Shown: one piece after another, positions 42,362 to 53,700 of the stretch
Layout of the letters: each line of letters starts with the position of its first letter
Numbering within the stretch: the stretch's first letter is position 1
From: Lanius collurio
Lineage: Eukaryota > Chordata > Aves > Passeriformes > Laniidae
Direction of reading: 5' to 3'
DNA length: 64,000 nt
Assembly (NCBI GenBank): GCA_020086605.1
Contig: JACBWW010000002.1
Span: forward strand, 28,016,049 to 28,080,048
The notes under the pieces: generated by a model
What the model saw: only the letters and a program-made list of their open reading frames with translations
Told to the model about the DNA's origin: nothing
Databases searched by the model: none
Position numbers and translations under genes: made by a program

Positions 42362-42751
42362 NNNNNNNNNNNNNNNNNNNNNNNNNNNNNNNNNNNNNNN
42401 NNNNNNNNNNNNNNNNNNNNNNNNNNNNNNNNNNNNNNNNNNNNNNNNNNNNNNNNNNNNNNNNNNNNNNNNNNNNNNNNNNNNNNNNNNNNNNNNNNNN
42501 NNNNNNNNNNNNNNNNNNNNNNNNNNNNNNNNNNNNNNNNNNNNNNNNNNNNNNNNNNNNNNNNNNNNNNNNNNNNNNNNNNNNNNNNNNNNNNNNNNNN
42601 NNNNNNNNNNNNNNNNNNNNNNNNNNNNNNNNNNNNNNNNNNNNNNNNNNNNNNNNNNNNNNNNNNNNNNNNNNNNNNNNNNNNNNNNNNNNNNNNNNNN
42701 NNNNNNNNNNNNNNNNNNNNNNNNNNNNNNNNNNNNNNNNNNNNNNNNNNN
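42362..42751. other. Assembly gap of 390 N
   Basis: Uninterrupted N. It begins directly in a GC-rich tandem repeat, which suggests sequencing or assembly failure in high-GC DNA. Confidence 0.99.
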
Positions 42752-43110
42752 CTGTGTCACGCAGGTGATTGGGCCGGCGGCACAGGCCGGTGCCCCGCGC
42801 CGAGCAGATGCGGGAATGGCGCTGTGTCCTGGGCCGGCCCCGCACCGCCCTGGCTCCCGGCCGGCCCCGGCCCGCGCCCGGCCCTTTGTCAGCGATGCGC
42901 ACACCCTGCCCGCGCTGCCGGGGGCTCCCACCTCCAAAGGCAACAAGAATTAAAGACGTGGCCGGATCGAGAGGGGGCTTCGGTGGCCGATTTTAGGGCT
43001 GCGACGAGACCAAACTATAAAACCCGACTGAGAACTGAACCACAATCGAAAGTGCTGGAGGTGGAATTTTTTTTTCCTTCCCGCAGAGACTCTGGGTTTT
43101 GTTTCAGAAA

Positions 43111-46100
43111 CTTCATAGGCGTAGGAGCTGGCTGCAAAGGTTGAACCAGATCTATTCCAAGTTTTATCTGCCTCACAAAAGTCATTTTGGCAGCCAAGGA
43201 ACCGACAAGACCTGAATCCAAAACCAAGCAGAAGTTCCCTGTTAGAAACTTTAGAGCAGGAAAATGTCTAGCACTTCAAAACAATGTAGGCTTTCATGTG
43301 AAGCTCTTTGCAAACTTACAAAACAGTAAAAAGTTCTTGGATAAAACCCTGTTTATTTGCACTGCACAACAACAGCAAGTCCAGGTTCCTGTACCCAAGG
43401 TGAAGGGTCTGCAAGAGTGTGCAAAAATTGGCTCTGAGTGCATAGTTGTGTATGGCTCCAACACAAAAAAAGCTGTGACAAGCAACTGAATGAAGTAAAT
43501 GCTTTTCCTACCAGAGCAGTGCAGCGAGTGCATCTGAGGCCATTCCTCTTCTTCTTCCTAGTTTGACATTTTCCTGGCCTCGTATGCTAATGGAAACCGT
43601 CCTAAACTAGCAGGTATCACCTGCCCCTGCAGGGAAGCAGCATCTCCCTCTCCTAGTACTTGCCACAAGTGAAAATTTCTGGAAACAAGTGAGAAAGCTG
43701 AGTTAAAAGGCTTTATCTTGCACATGTAACACTGCTGCTGAATGTGATACAGACCGTCACAAATCTGAGCCTGTTACAAAACTGCCATTCAGCACAGAGG
43801 CAAGTTTCTTGAGCATCGCCGTGTGTCCCCACATTGCCCTTCTGAGGTCCTCAATATGAGGTTTTCCTCCTGCTGAAGACCTCACAGATGGGACAGCGAC
43901 TGCTGGCGGAATACATTACAGCCAAGGAAAGTGGAATTAGGCATCGTGCAGACAGGGCTTGTGTGTCACTGTTTCCCCTTGAAAAATTTACTCATTTTAC
44001 TTGTGATTTGAATTGCAGCTGCAGTTTGAATTGCAGGACCCTCTGCGCTGTGCCATGCACAACTGCATAATTACAGGACGGCATGTTCTCCACTTGATTG
44101 CGATCTGAGCAGGGTGCTTCCTCCCACCCCGCCAAAATGGCCCCCAGCCAGAGCCTGGGGGAGGGAAACCGGCTCCACTGGGAGTGGAGGGCACAGTTCG
44201 CACGGAGAAGAGCAGGAAGAAGTGCTCCCAGTTTGTGGAAACCTTAAGGGTATCACAGAAGGCTGCAGAACCAAAAAGGCATTTATTTGGGTAATGCTGC
44301 AAAGAACAGGGCGGGAGGGGGCTGGCTCTGTGTTGACTGCTTGTAGCCTCACAGACTGAGGGTGTGTGGTAGCCATCAGCAAGAAGACTCTGTCTGTGTT
44401 GGGCCATCAGGACTTTGGGGGGTGACACCTGGAAGCTATTAGGCTTCATACAAACAGTTCTCCAAGCCGTTCCAGGAAGACAGATGATTAAAAACAACAT
44501 TAACCTTCAACACACATACTCCATGACTGTCTGGACATGGCAGTTTTAGAAGAACATTCTTGATCTCAACATCTTTTACCTGGGGAATCAAAATATCCTA
44601 ACGTGTGACCTCCTGGTGTATGGGATAGTATAGGCAGTTCGTGCAAGCAGGGGTCCAGCTCTGTGGCTGAGGAAGTCACATTCCAGTGTTTTTTCTAATG
44701 ATGTATTTACCTTCTTATATGTGCCGGGTAAAGTGGACTGAGACGTTTTAATCAGCATTGTCAGGAGATGTTTCTTGTCTTGGCTTGAGAAGTCTTGTCT
44801 GCATCCTGTTTCACTGTCCATCTCTTCCTGTATAATAGTTGTTATGCTACAGAATTTAGACTTGGAAGCAGGAAAACTGCATGGACAGATAACCCAGAAA
44901 CTTTCTGGAAGCACGATCAAGGCAGACACATAACTTCTTTGATTACTTTTTATATTTAAGTGCTTTCCTCCTCTGCTTTATTTCTGGGTTCACATCAACA
45001 GAGCTTTCTTCTTTATCTACTTCAAACGTGATGTTTCCTACCAGGGCTGATACTTAATTATTTTCCTGTAATATGCATCTGGAAGCATTGTAGATTCTTT
45101 CCTCTCTATTACAGTGCATGTGATTTGTTTTCTTGCTATCCAGCTGGATCATACTTTTTTATAGAAGGAGATTTACTGAAGTGAGAATCTTTTCCCCAAT
45201 TAAATACTCTCATTTAAGAAATCATTCTCATTTTACGTGCAAAGGGATCTCAAAGCCAATCCAGGCAATACAAGGTAATTGATATTTCCTCCTTTGTGAG
45301 GTGTTTTTTTCTCAAGCTGTTTATGTAGCCCTGTGTAGTCAAAAGGTTATTCATAAATAATGAGCGTACAGAAATCTTGTCCCTTAGCTGAAGGGAAAAT
45401 TGAGAGAGAGAACAAGCCCACAGCTCCTCCTGAGGCCAGGTGTCACCATCAACATCTGCCCTAAAGTACTGGCACTCACGATGGATTTGCCCTTTCCAGG
45501 AAAGATGCTCCTGGCTGTGGCGGGTCCAGACCCATGTGGGGTGATGCTCTGACCACAGCAAAAGGCAGAGCTCAATTTTAAGGCAAGAAATCTCTTTAGT
45601 ACAGTAATCTGGGGAGATGTCACAAACCTATGGATGCTGGAGCCATTCTTTATCATTTGAAGATTTTCTTTGAGACCTCTACCTGGACAGTGTGTGCTGA
45701 CGATGAAATGTCAGCTCAATCATTCTTCAGTGAGATGTTGTTGCTTTTTTTTTTTTTTCCTAAAGATACATTTAAAGGGCAACTCATTTGCATAAGATTT
45801 TCATATCCTTGGTCTTAAAAAGGCTTAAGGAGCCAGCGAAATCTAATATTCTTACCTTTTGCAGTGGCAGAGGACAGGAGGAATTGTCATTAAAAAATGA
45901 TTCAATTCTCTTTGTAAAGGAGTATAGTATAAACTCTGAAAAACATGGTTAAAATAGTAAATAGTGTTACACTTCTGGATTTTTATTGCTTTACCCCAGG
46001 CATTTACTGTGGGTTCTCCATGTGAAATGTGATGGAATTATTGTGAAGATGTATTGTTTAAATATTAAACATTAATATTCTTCTTTTGATGGTGAAACCA

Positions 46101-46229
46101 GTATTAAAGCTGTTAATTTTTCATTAAAGCACCTAAAGCCAAATTTGTTTAAGCTCTCAGTTTGCTGTCATCTTCGTAATAGAAAACACGAAGTAAAAGC
46201 CACACAGACCTGAGAATAAATAGGAGTGA
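43111..46229. other. Intergenic sequence without recognised gene
   Basis: Frames up to 167 codons on minus (43997-44500) are unrecognised. A T run lies near 45746-45760. AT-rich sequence at 46020-46170 contains repeated attaa words and could be a conserved noncoding segment, but evidence is thin. Confidence 0.55.
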
Positions 46230-46239
46230 AATGTGGGAG

Positions 46240-46370
46240 CCAGTTCCAGGCTTCCTCACAAGGTGGAGGGAGATGGAGGGGAAGAGAGAAGCAGCAGGAG
46301 GAGAAGGAAGAAGAAAAGCAGCTCAGGGAAGAGAGGATGAGGGAGGAAAATATAAGAAACTACAGAGCAA
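46240..46370 (+). repeat. Purine-rich low-complexity tract
   Basis: Mostly G and A (ggtggagggagatggagggg and similar), continuing to about 46370. Low-complexity; no function assigned. Confidence 0.7.
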
Positions 46371-46749
46371 CAGCAAAAGGGTTTGTAAGTATGGGAAAGG
46401 GCTGATCCATGCAGAGCAACTTCCCCTTGGCAAAAGGCATAAAGTGGTGTGGGACTGGAGACAGGTCAGGGCTGGGGGATGGCACAGCGGCTGCGGGATG
46501 GGGCCTTTCTGAGCCAGAGCCAGTGCCCTCACAGCACTCCCAGCGGGAACTAAAAGCAGGGATGCTTCACGGCTGAGTTTGGCCCCAGGTGCTTTATTTG
46601 ATCTCGGTGTGACGGTGAGATGTGTAAGCCAGCGCCTGCTCACCATTCCTGACATCAAGGGCTGCACCTGTAAAATCACATCCAGATGGGAGCGTGTGCC
46701 ATCACTGTTGTTTTGTGATCGCCAGCAAGAAAAATAACTCACAGGAGGT

Positions 46750-47060
46750 GTTTGTGTGTGATCCTTTTGAGCATAAATGATTTTAAGCTGTGGTTGGCGG
46801 GTACGGTAGTGGCTGGGCAGGGAGATGAAGTAGGAAGCGCTGGATGAGGCTGCATTTGCCAAGCAAGGAGAAGGATTTTACAGTAATTGAGATGTGAAAT
46901 GCTGAGAGTCTTGACAAGAGTTTTAGCTGTACAGATGGGTAAGGAAGGCCATATCTCAGAGATGTTATGCAGAAAGAATCTGCAAGCAGCAGAGAGCGAG
47001 CTTGGATGTGAGCCCGGGGGAGGCACCCACAGGAGTCGCTGCCCAGGTGACTCTGCGGAG
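46750..47060 (-). mobile_element. Degraded LINE (L2/CR1/L3 class) reverse-transcriptase tail
   Basis: The minus strand from about 46990 to 46877 reads ACRFFLHNIS, IWPSLPICTAKTLVKTL and ISHLNYCKILL. This fits the conserved region just downstream of the polymerase core of L2/CR1-type reverse transcriptases (pattern F-LRNI--IRPFL----A-TLV-ALV-SRLDYCN-LL). The plus strand matches the familiar antisense form of ancient L2/L3 copies (gagttttagctgtacagatg, then cagagatgttatgcag). The frame beyond YCK degrades, so it is a dead fossil with uncertain limits. The family cannot be fixed by eye. Confidence 0.6.
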
Positions 47061-47096
47061 AGGCAGTGAGGAGTGACGGATGGAAGCATGAATGGA

Positions 47097-47142
47097 GGGA
47101 GAGATGGAGGGATGGGTGGGTGTCTGGGGGAAGGGATGGGGG
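47097..47142 (+). other. Potential G-quadruplex tract
   Basis: Runs of three or more G occur at 47097-47099, 47109-47111, 47114-47116, 47118-47120, 47126-47130, 47133-47135 and 47138-47142. Loops from 47109 on are 1 to 5 bases, which meets the usual G3 quadruplex pattern. Structure formation is inferred. Confidence 0.6.
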
Positions 47143-47170
47143 TGTTCAGAGTTCTCAGAAACAGGGATCC

Positions 47171-50000
47171 ATCCACAAAAGGGTGAGGCAAAAGATGGGA
47201 AGCCATGTTTTAACCTTGCTGGGTGCAAGCTGATCCCTGCTTGTCCACACGAAGCTGAGACTTCAGATTTCAATCTGGGTAGGAGATAAGTCTCCAGTAA
47301 TGCACAAGATCTAGGAGAAAAAATATATGCATGGCTGACGAAGGACTAACACCTTCCCCTTCATCCACTGAGATTTCCAGCTACTCAGAAAACCAAAAAG
47401 CAATATACTAATACTTAAGATAAGCTATTTTATTAGAAATGATAGGGGAAAAAGGCCCATATTTAACTTTGGTTATTAGGCTCCTTTTTTTTAAACCCTA
47501 CTTTTCTGTTCTTTTAGGCAATCCAATTAACCCTGATAGAAATGTCCCATCCACTCTAATGAGGATAACACTGACAAGGACTTATAGACTGCAAAATCTG
47601 GGGGACCCTGAAACTTGAGTGGCGTAAACTGAGCTGTTGGCACACGAGCACTGAAGTAAGCAGGGTGATCAGGGATGCTGAGGCAGTGGGATACAGTCCA
47701 GCCAATTGACAGGGCAGTGAGCAAGCAGCACTCTTTTCCATTGGATTTTGCACAGCAGCCCAAAAACCTACGTGACTGCTGCTGGTCATATTTTTCACCT
47801 GAATTATTTAAGCTCTTTTCTGGAAGGACAATCTTTGTGTATTCCTCTCGTTCACTCTGTCTTTCTCTTTTTCCTTGTTTTTCTTCCCTCTCTGCCTTAT
47901 GTGACCAGCTCATTTGCAACATTTCTGCTGCAATCCTGCCGAGATTCATTTTCACTTTTTTATTGAAAAATCAAAATCTTTGGAATTAAAAGCTCCCAAT
48001 ATTGAATTTTCAATAACAGGTGAAAATTATGCTCTGCATGATGATGAGGAGAAGGATGAGCTGAGCTGGGAGCATGATGACGTAGGAACCAGTGAGTTCA
48101 TGTTTGACCCACACAAGACAACTGGGGCAAGTATTTAAAGAGAAGCAGGAAAGCAAAAGGCATTTGGGAAGTGCAGCGGTGAACACGGGGGAAGGAACTT
48201 TTCCATTCAGGGCAGGGGTGGTAGGAGGAGGAATTTTCCTGCCTCTTGATTGCAAAGCAAAAGCCGGAGCGAGATGCAGAATTTTTGGGCAATGGTTGTG
48301 TTTGTGGACAAGCATTGGAGACTTGAGGGTTCCCATCAGGGGAGAAACAGGTTCTTAAGTGGTGCTCTGGCTGCTCCCATCTGTCCTTTCCAGGGACTTT
48401 GTGCCTGCGAATGCCTCACTGTGCCCCAGCTTGTGGTGAGCGATGGGAGGGCGGGTCATGGCAGTGAGGGGTGAACCCCTCTGCTGCCGCAAATGCAGTG
48501 AAGCAGCAGAAGGTGTTCTTTCTGTTAAATCTTCCACTGAGCTGATGCAGAGCATCAGCAACATCGCCAGCTTCACTGGCACCCAGCATCCCTTTAATTA
48601 CCAGCCAGCCTTGCTCTGAGAGGGGTTAAGCAAGGCCATGGTGACACTGCCAGTACACGCTGTGACTGCTCGCCTGGCTCACACCAAGGTATCCATATCT
48701 TGCACTTTCTGGAGTATCCTCCTTTCTCTGCAAGGCCCTTTGTAGTTGCCTGGACATGTGCCCAAGTGAGAGGTGCACATTCAGAGAGTGGCCTCCCAGG
48801 GAGCCACATGCCAAGAGAGAGGCCTTGTGCATGCCAGGTGGTGGGTCAGAGACCCTCAATACAGTCACAAAAAGTTTTTCCATCAAATCTCCAAGAGCCA
48901 CATTCCTGCTCAAGCACTGTTTCATTTCCTGTGAGTCTTTGAAGATGAGGAAAATCATCTAGGTCTCAGTTTCCGGTCAATGTAAGACTCCAAAATTAAT
49001 TCAGAAGCGCTATGGCCTGCTTCTCCTCTGCTGCCCACCCAGAGCCCAGAGCCGGTCCTTGCAAAGTCAGAGGAATCTTTGCTGCTGGCATTGACTGCCC
49101 TGGGCTTAAAGCAGGGCAAGGCAGGGAAAACACACAGTGAATCCTTGGAGTGCCTGAGCCATGTAAAGTGTTGCGTAGCTGCAGCAGGGATCTCAGCCAT
49201 ATTATCTGCATGGGAAAGAAACCCTTGCTGATGTTGAAGGAGCTACCAGGAATGCCCTGTGATACAGCCCCAGGGCCTGGAGGGAACATCCAGCACCTGG
49301 CCTCATTGGGCTGGCACCCTTGTGTCACAATAGCTGTGAGCCCTGCCCTGTGCAAGGAGACAACAGGAGGAAATCAACTTGGATGCAAAGCACTGTTACA
49401 AAATTTCACTGTAGCTCCCTCTCTCCCACCAACCCCTTCTCCCTTCCCTAGGGAAAGAAACTGGCAGCGGCGCGTGAGAGGTGCCACAGATGGATGGTGT
49501 GTCACGGGCACAGCTGGATGGATCTGGCTCACAGGTGTCGGTCCGGTGCCTGCCAGCTGCCCAGCAGCCCCCAGATATCTGTGGCTGAGGGGTGAAAGGG
49601 GAGAGGAGTCTCGCTCCTCACTCGGAGCACAGCGAGGGAAGCAGCCATGCTGGGGGAGTCGGCGGAAGGCAGCAAACTTTTCCCACCAAGATCCTTGGGG
49701 CCAGATTGCCTTGCCAGGGAGGGCATGGTGGGCCTGAGGGCTGGACATGGTGGCTGCTGCCTTGCAAACCAGGTGAGTGTTGGCAGCCCCACAGGCACTG
49801 CCAAACTGGCGTGGCTGTGGCTGAGCACACCTTAGTGTGGGGGAAGCCTCTGCAGGTCCTCTCCTGCAGTGCCCGTGGTGGAGGCAGGCAGTCTGGGCAT
49901 TGGGAAAGGCCATCTCCTGAGTCAGGTGGCCCTGCCACCTGCTGCTCGCAGAGGGGTCCTGCATTGGATGCCATCTTGAGACAAGGGGAAATGAATAATG
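47171..50000. other. Intergenic sequence without recognised gene
   Basis: Frames of up to 196 codons on both strands near 49.1-50.0 kb overlap each other and match nothing known; the region is moderately GC-rich. No supported repeat. Confidence 0.55.
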
Positions 50001-50760
50001 GAAATAAAAGTTGGCAGTTGGTTAGGTACCAGATGATTGTGACCTCATTTTTTTTGGTGCAAAAAGAAAAGTCAAAACCCAGTACTAATTAGGGACATTT
50101 GGTGCTTACATTGATAGAGATTATGGGCTGAATAACCTGGCAGAGAAAACAAGAAAAATGTTAATTATTATTGCTGAAAGATATTTTCTTAAATGCCCAA
50201 ATCTCTAAACTCAAAGGATTGAGAGGTTATGCCCACCCCAATTAGAAGGGAATAAAACTGAAGTTATGTGTATAAATTTTAAAAGAAATACGTTTGTGAA
50301 GGTTACATGTGAAGTGTGCCTACATATGAATATTTGCACACACATAAATGAAGTTGGGAATCCACTCACTACAAAGGGACAAGATGCTGTGGAGTCTTCC
50401 CTGGACACTGGACGTCTGCACAAGTGGCTTTCAGGAATAGCCAACAGCAGAGGTAGGTTTCATGGTTTCCTTCAAACTTTATTAACTCCCACATTGATCA
50501 TGATGTGTCTGGGAATCTCAGTGTTTGTCTTACTTGTGGACTTATATACATCAGCGGAAGAATGGGAAGTGAGCCACAATGAATATTGCCAAGGTGCAAG
50601 GAACAGCACAGAATTGGTAAAATAAAAAATAATGGATTTCAGTTATACAAAGTTCTAGTTAAAGACAATTAATGTGGGGGTTTTTAAAGCATATTAGTAG
50701 CACAGGCAATCTAAATAACACTGTTATCACTCAATGGAAATTATAAATGTCAGTCAAACA
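50001..50760. other. AT-rich block inside GC-richer intergenic DNA
   Basis: A sharp drop in GC relative to both sides. It includes a 119-codon plus-strand frame at 50266-50625 with a hydrophobic run (LIMMCLGISVFVLLVDLY), but no homologue is recognised and splice-like sites interrupt it. Treated as noncoding. Confidence 0.45.
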
Positions 50761-53700
50761 TTATACAAAAAAGTTTAGCAATCTGTACATATTCCTTTTG
50801 TGCATTTGGGAATGAACATAAGCTATATTTGCATCCCAAGAAGATGACAATGATGAGGATTTTTGGTTTTCCAGCTCCATGTTGGCTCCATCTCTGCAGG
50901 GCTCCAGGGTGCTGCAGAGCTCCACAGGGTGATGAGGGCTTTGGCCAAAGACCTCTCTGGCAGCTGCTGCTGTGATCACAGAGTCTCCACGCCTATTCAC
51001 TGCGATGGCCTTCCACAGACATGCACTCCCCATCCTTCTTTGTGTATTTTGTCAAGTCAGTCTTGCATAGACCTGCTGGAGCGGGTCCCTGGTGACAGCA
51101 GAGGGGCCGAGCTTTGAGGGCCTGTCCATCCTGCTCCCCTCCACATATTGCCTGCACAAAACCCACCAGAGCTTCCACAAAGGGACAGATTTCCCATGGC
51201 CAGCTGACCCTGCAGAAGGTGAGGCTCACCAGCCTGGGCCTGCACGTCATTTAGAGGCTGCCCTTTGAGAGCTGTCCCCCTCTCTGTGTTCACTGTTTTT
51301 ACCATGAGTCATTACGTTCGTGGGGACTTGTATTGCAGTTTTTTTTCTTAAGTGCAGCTTGTACAATAAACAGTTATGACAGAGATTTCAATAGCTCCCA
51401 CTACAGACTCAACTTTAACCAACATCTGGAAGAATCTCTCAAGATGATGTTTATTATCTGTTTTCTGCTGAAGAATATGCCCAATTGGCTTCCACTGAGC
51501 CAGCAAGCAAAGACATATTTCTCTAGACTGGTCTAATTTGTAATTTTATTGGTTACGCCTTCTCTTTTTAAAGAGGTTGTCAGAGATTTTTGATTTCTCA
51601 TAGGCCATTAATGAAAATTCTAAAGGTACTTAAGATTAGTTAGTTGGCTCCTGACCATTATATGAAATTAATTTGCTTTATTTGTGAACTCCTTGCACCT
51701 TGTGCAGGATGGCCCCGCTCTGCTGACATCCTGCATACCGTGGCCTCTCTGCCTGTGTACACAGGAATATTCTGGGGCTGAGCCCAGCACTTACACATCG
51801 TCTTTCCATTGCTCTGCCCAGCCTGTGATGTTCATGTATTATCCATTCCCATCACACCACCTCCTGCACTTCAGAAAGTTTGGCGATGTATGGTACCTGA
51901 CAGCCTGCAATTAAGGGTTCAGCCAGGCTGTGTAGTGATAGTGCTTTGCCCTTCCTGAAGGATGTAGACTGCCTTCCTTCAAGAGAGCTATTTGACTCAT
52001 TCAAATTGCTTTTGTTTGTTTTTCTTTATGGAGCAAATTCTTTTTAATTGCTAAGCCCACTTTTCTGTCCCACTGGAAGCAGGCAAGTTACTTCAGAATT
52101 TAACCTCAGAAGTGCTGCTCTGTTTAGTTCATAGATTTACTGCTGATTATCTAAGTGAAATGAGACAAAACCCCTAATTTTCTTGCTTAGCCTGGCCTCC
52201 CCAGTAAGCACAGGACAGACATGGGTAGTCCAGGAATACTGACTCCCACAGGAAGTGCAGCCTGGGGACATTAAGCTAAGATCTTTGAAGCGACTCATCA
52301 GAAACATGTGCAAAGGCTTTCCCAGTGGCATGGTAAGAGCAGAAAGGCTGGAGGGAGGCCCTGCAGTGAAGTGCTTGGGGCAGGGGGTCCCCCTGTGTCC
52401 TTGGCACCCTGTGGAGGGAAGCCCCTTCTGTCCTGTCTGGGGATAGGGCAAAGGTCAGCACCATGGCACTTGGGCCACATGTGCAGGGCTAAAGGGGTGC
52501 AGCATGGCTTCATTTGCAGCACAGCTTCCCATTTTAGCAGGATGCTTTGCCCTGAAAAAAGTGATCTGCTTGGCCTGGAGTCTGGTCAGAAGACAAAGCA
52601 ATGCAAGCTCTCTGTGGGAGCTACTGGTGGCACCATAGTGGTATCTTTTGGTGTTGAATATGCTGAAAGGCTGGCCTGGCTTACCAGCTTCAAACACACA
52701 TCTGTCCCTTTGAAGTAAGACTTGGCAGATAAGCTGCTAAACTGACCTGGAGGCCTATGACTGGCAGCCAACTTCTTTATGCTATGAAAGTCCAGTCTAC
52801 TTTCATACAAGTTAGATTCTTCCACATCCTTTTCTTGAAGTGGGAAATGTGGAGATTCTCCCATGGGGTTTGGGACGCCTTTCCGTGGTTCCTTCTCAGG
52901 AACTGAGAGAAGGATGAAGTACTCCACAAAGAGAAGTGTGGTGAGAAATATCAACCTCAACTTAATGTTTCTATTGCTAGATTTAATATAATTGTTTTAA
53001 TATAGTGCACTACACCATCTATGTTACACTATAGTTGACTAGTATTTTTTAGCTTTTACACTGTGTAGTAAGTAATTCTGATTAAGATCTTCTGGCTGTT
53101 CACTTGTCTTGAAAAATGACTCATCTTTCATTAATACATCTGATTTTCCATCATTACAACTTGTGGGATAAAGTTATAACACTTAAACCATTGACAGTCT
53201 GAGGCTAAGCTCAGATACAGCTGCCACTAGACTCCTCTTTCTTAGAACGAGTTTAGAAAGCAAGGGGGTCCTCTCAGCACCTCATGATTCAGCAGCAGGG
53301 CTTCTTTAATTAAACTTTGTCTGAAGCTCCCACTCCACCTACAACACCCATGAACTGTCTAAAACATTGGGACATGCTAACAGGCAGGCCCATGGAGCAC
53401 AGATATGGCCAAAGCCACCGCTTCACACGTTGGGGAATATTGGTGATGGTGATAGAAAAAGCAGATGCTTTGCTGAAGGGGGGCAGTGATCACATCAGAT
53501 GGAAAAGGCAGTTTTTGGGTCTGCTAGGACAGGGAGGTTGAACTGATCTCCTGCCCCTCCAGGAGGGAAGCCACCAATGGCTTGGAGTAGCCTCAACCCA
53601 ACTTCAATCCCTGTGATCAGACCAGCAGCACTCTGATCTTAAAATTTTACACATCTGTGGATGCAGGTTGGCACAGCCTGCTCTGAGATAATACCCCTTT

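Larger units (their letters stand above)
41940..43110. promoter_or_regulatory. CpG island 2, broken by an assembly gap
   Basis: GC- and CpG-rich flanks surround the gap on both sides (41970-42361 and 42752-43000). The right edge carries a TATA-like TATAAAAC at 43016-43023. The island may mark the promoter of an unidentified transcript. All long frames called across it run through N and have no meaning. No protein domain is recognised in the flanks. Confidence 0.6.

Noticed and set aside
42000..43144. Frames of about 300 codons on both strands around 42.0-43.1 kb
   Set aside because: Each runs through the 390 N of the assembly gap, so most of its length is unknown residues and has no meaning.
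49150..49964. 195- and 196-codon frames overlapping on opposite strands
   Set aside because: Mutually overlapping, compositionally biased and without recognisable homology; expected shadows in GC-richer DNA.
50266..50625. 119-codon frame with a hydrophobic segment as a small membrane protein
   Set aside because: No recognisable homologue and no promoter or polyadenylation context. Mentioned only as part of an odd AT-rich block.
53317..53600. Possible CR1 tail around gttgaactgatctcctgcc
   Set aside because: Resemblance is limited to one short string with no tail repeats; too weak to list.
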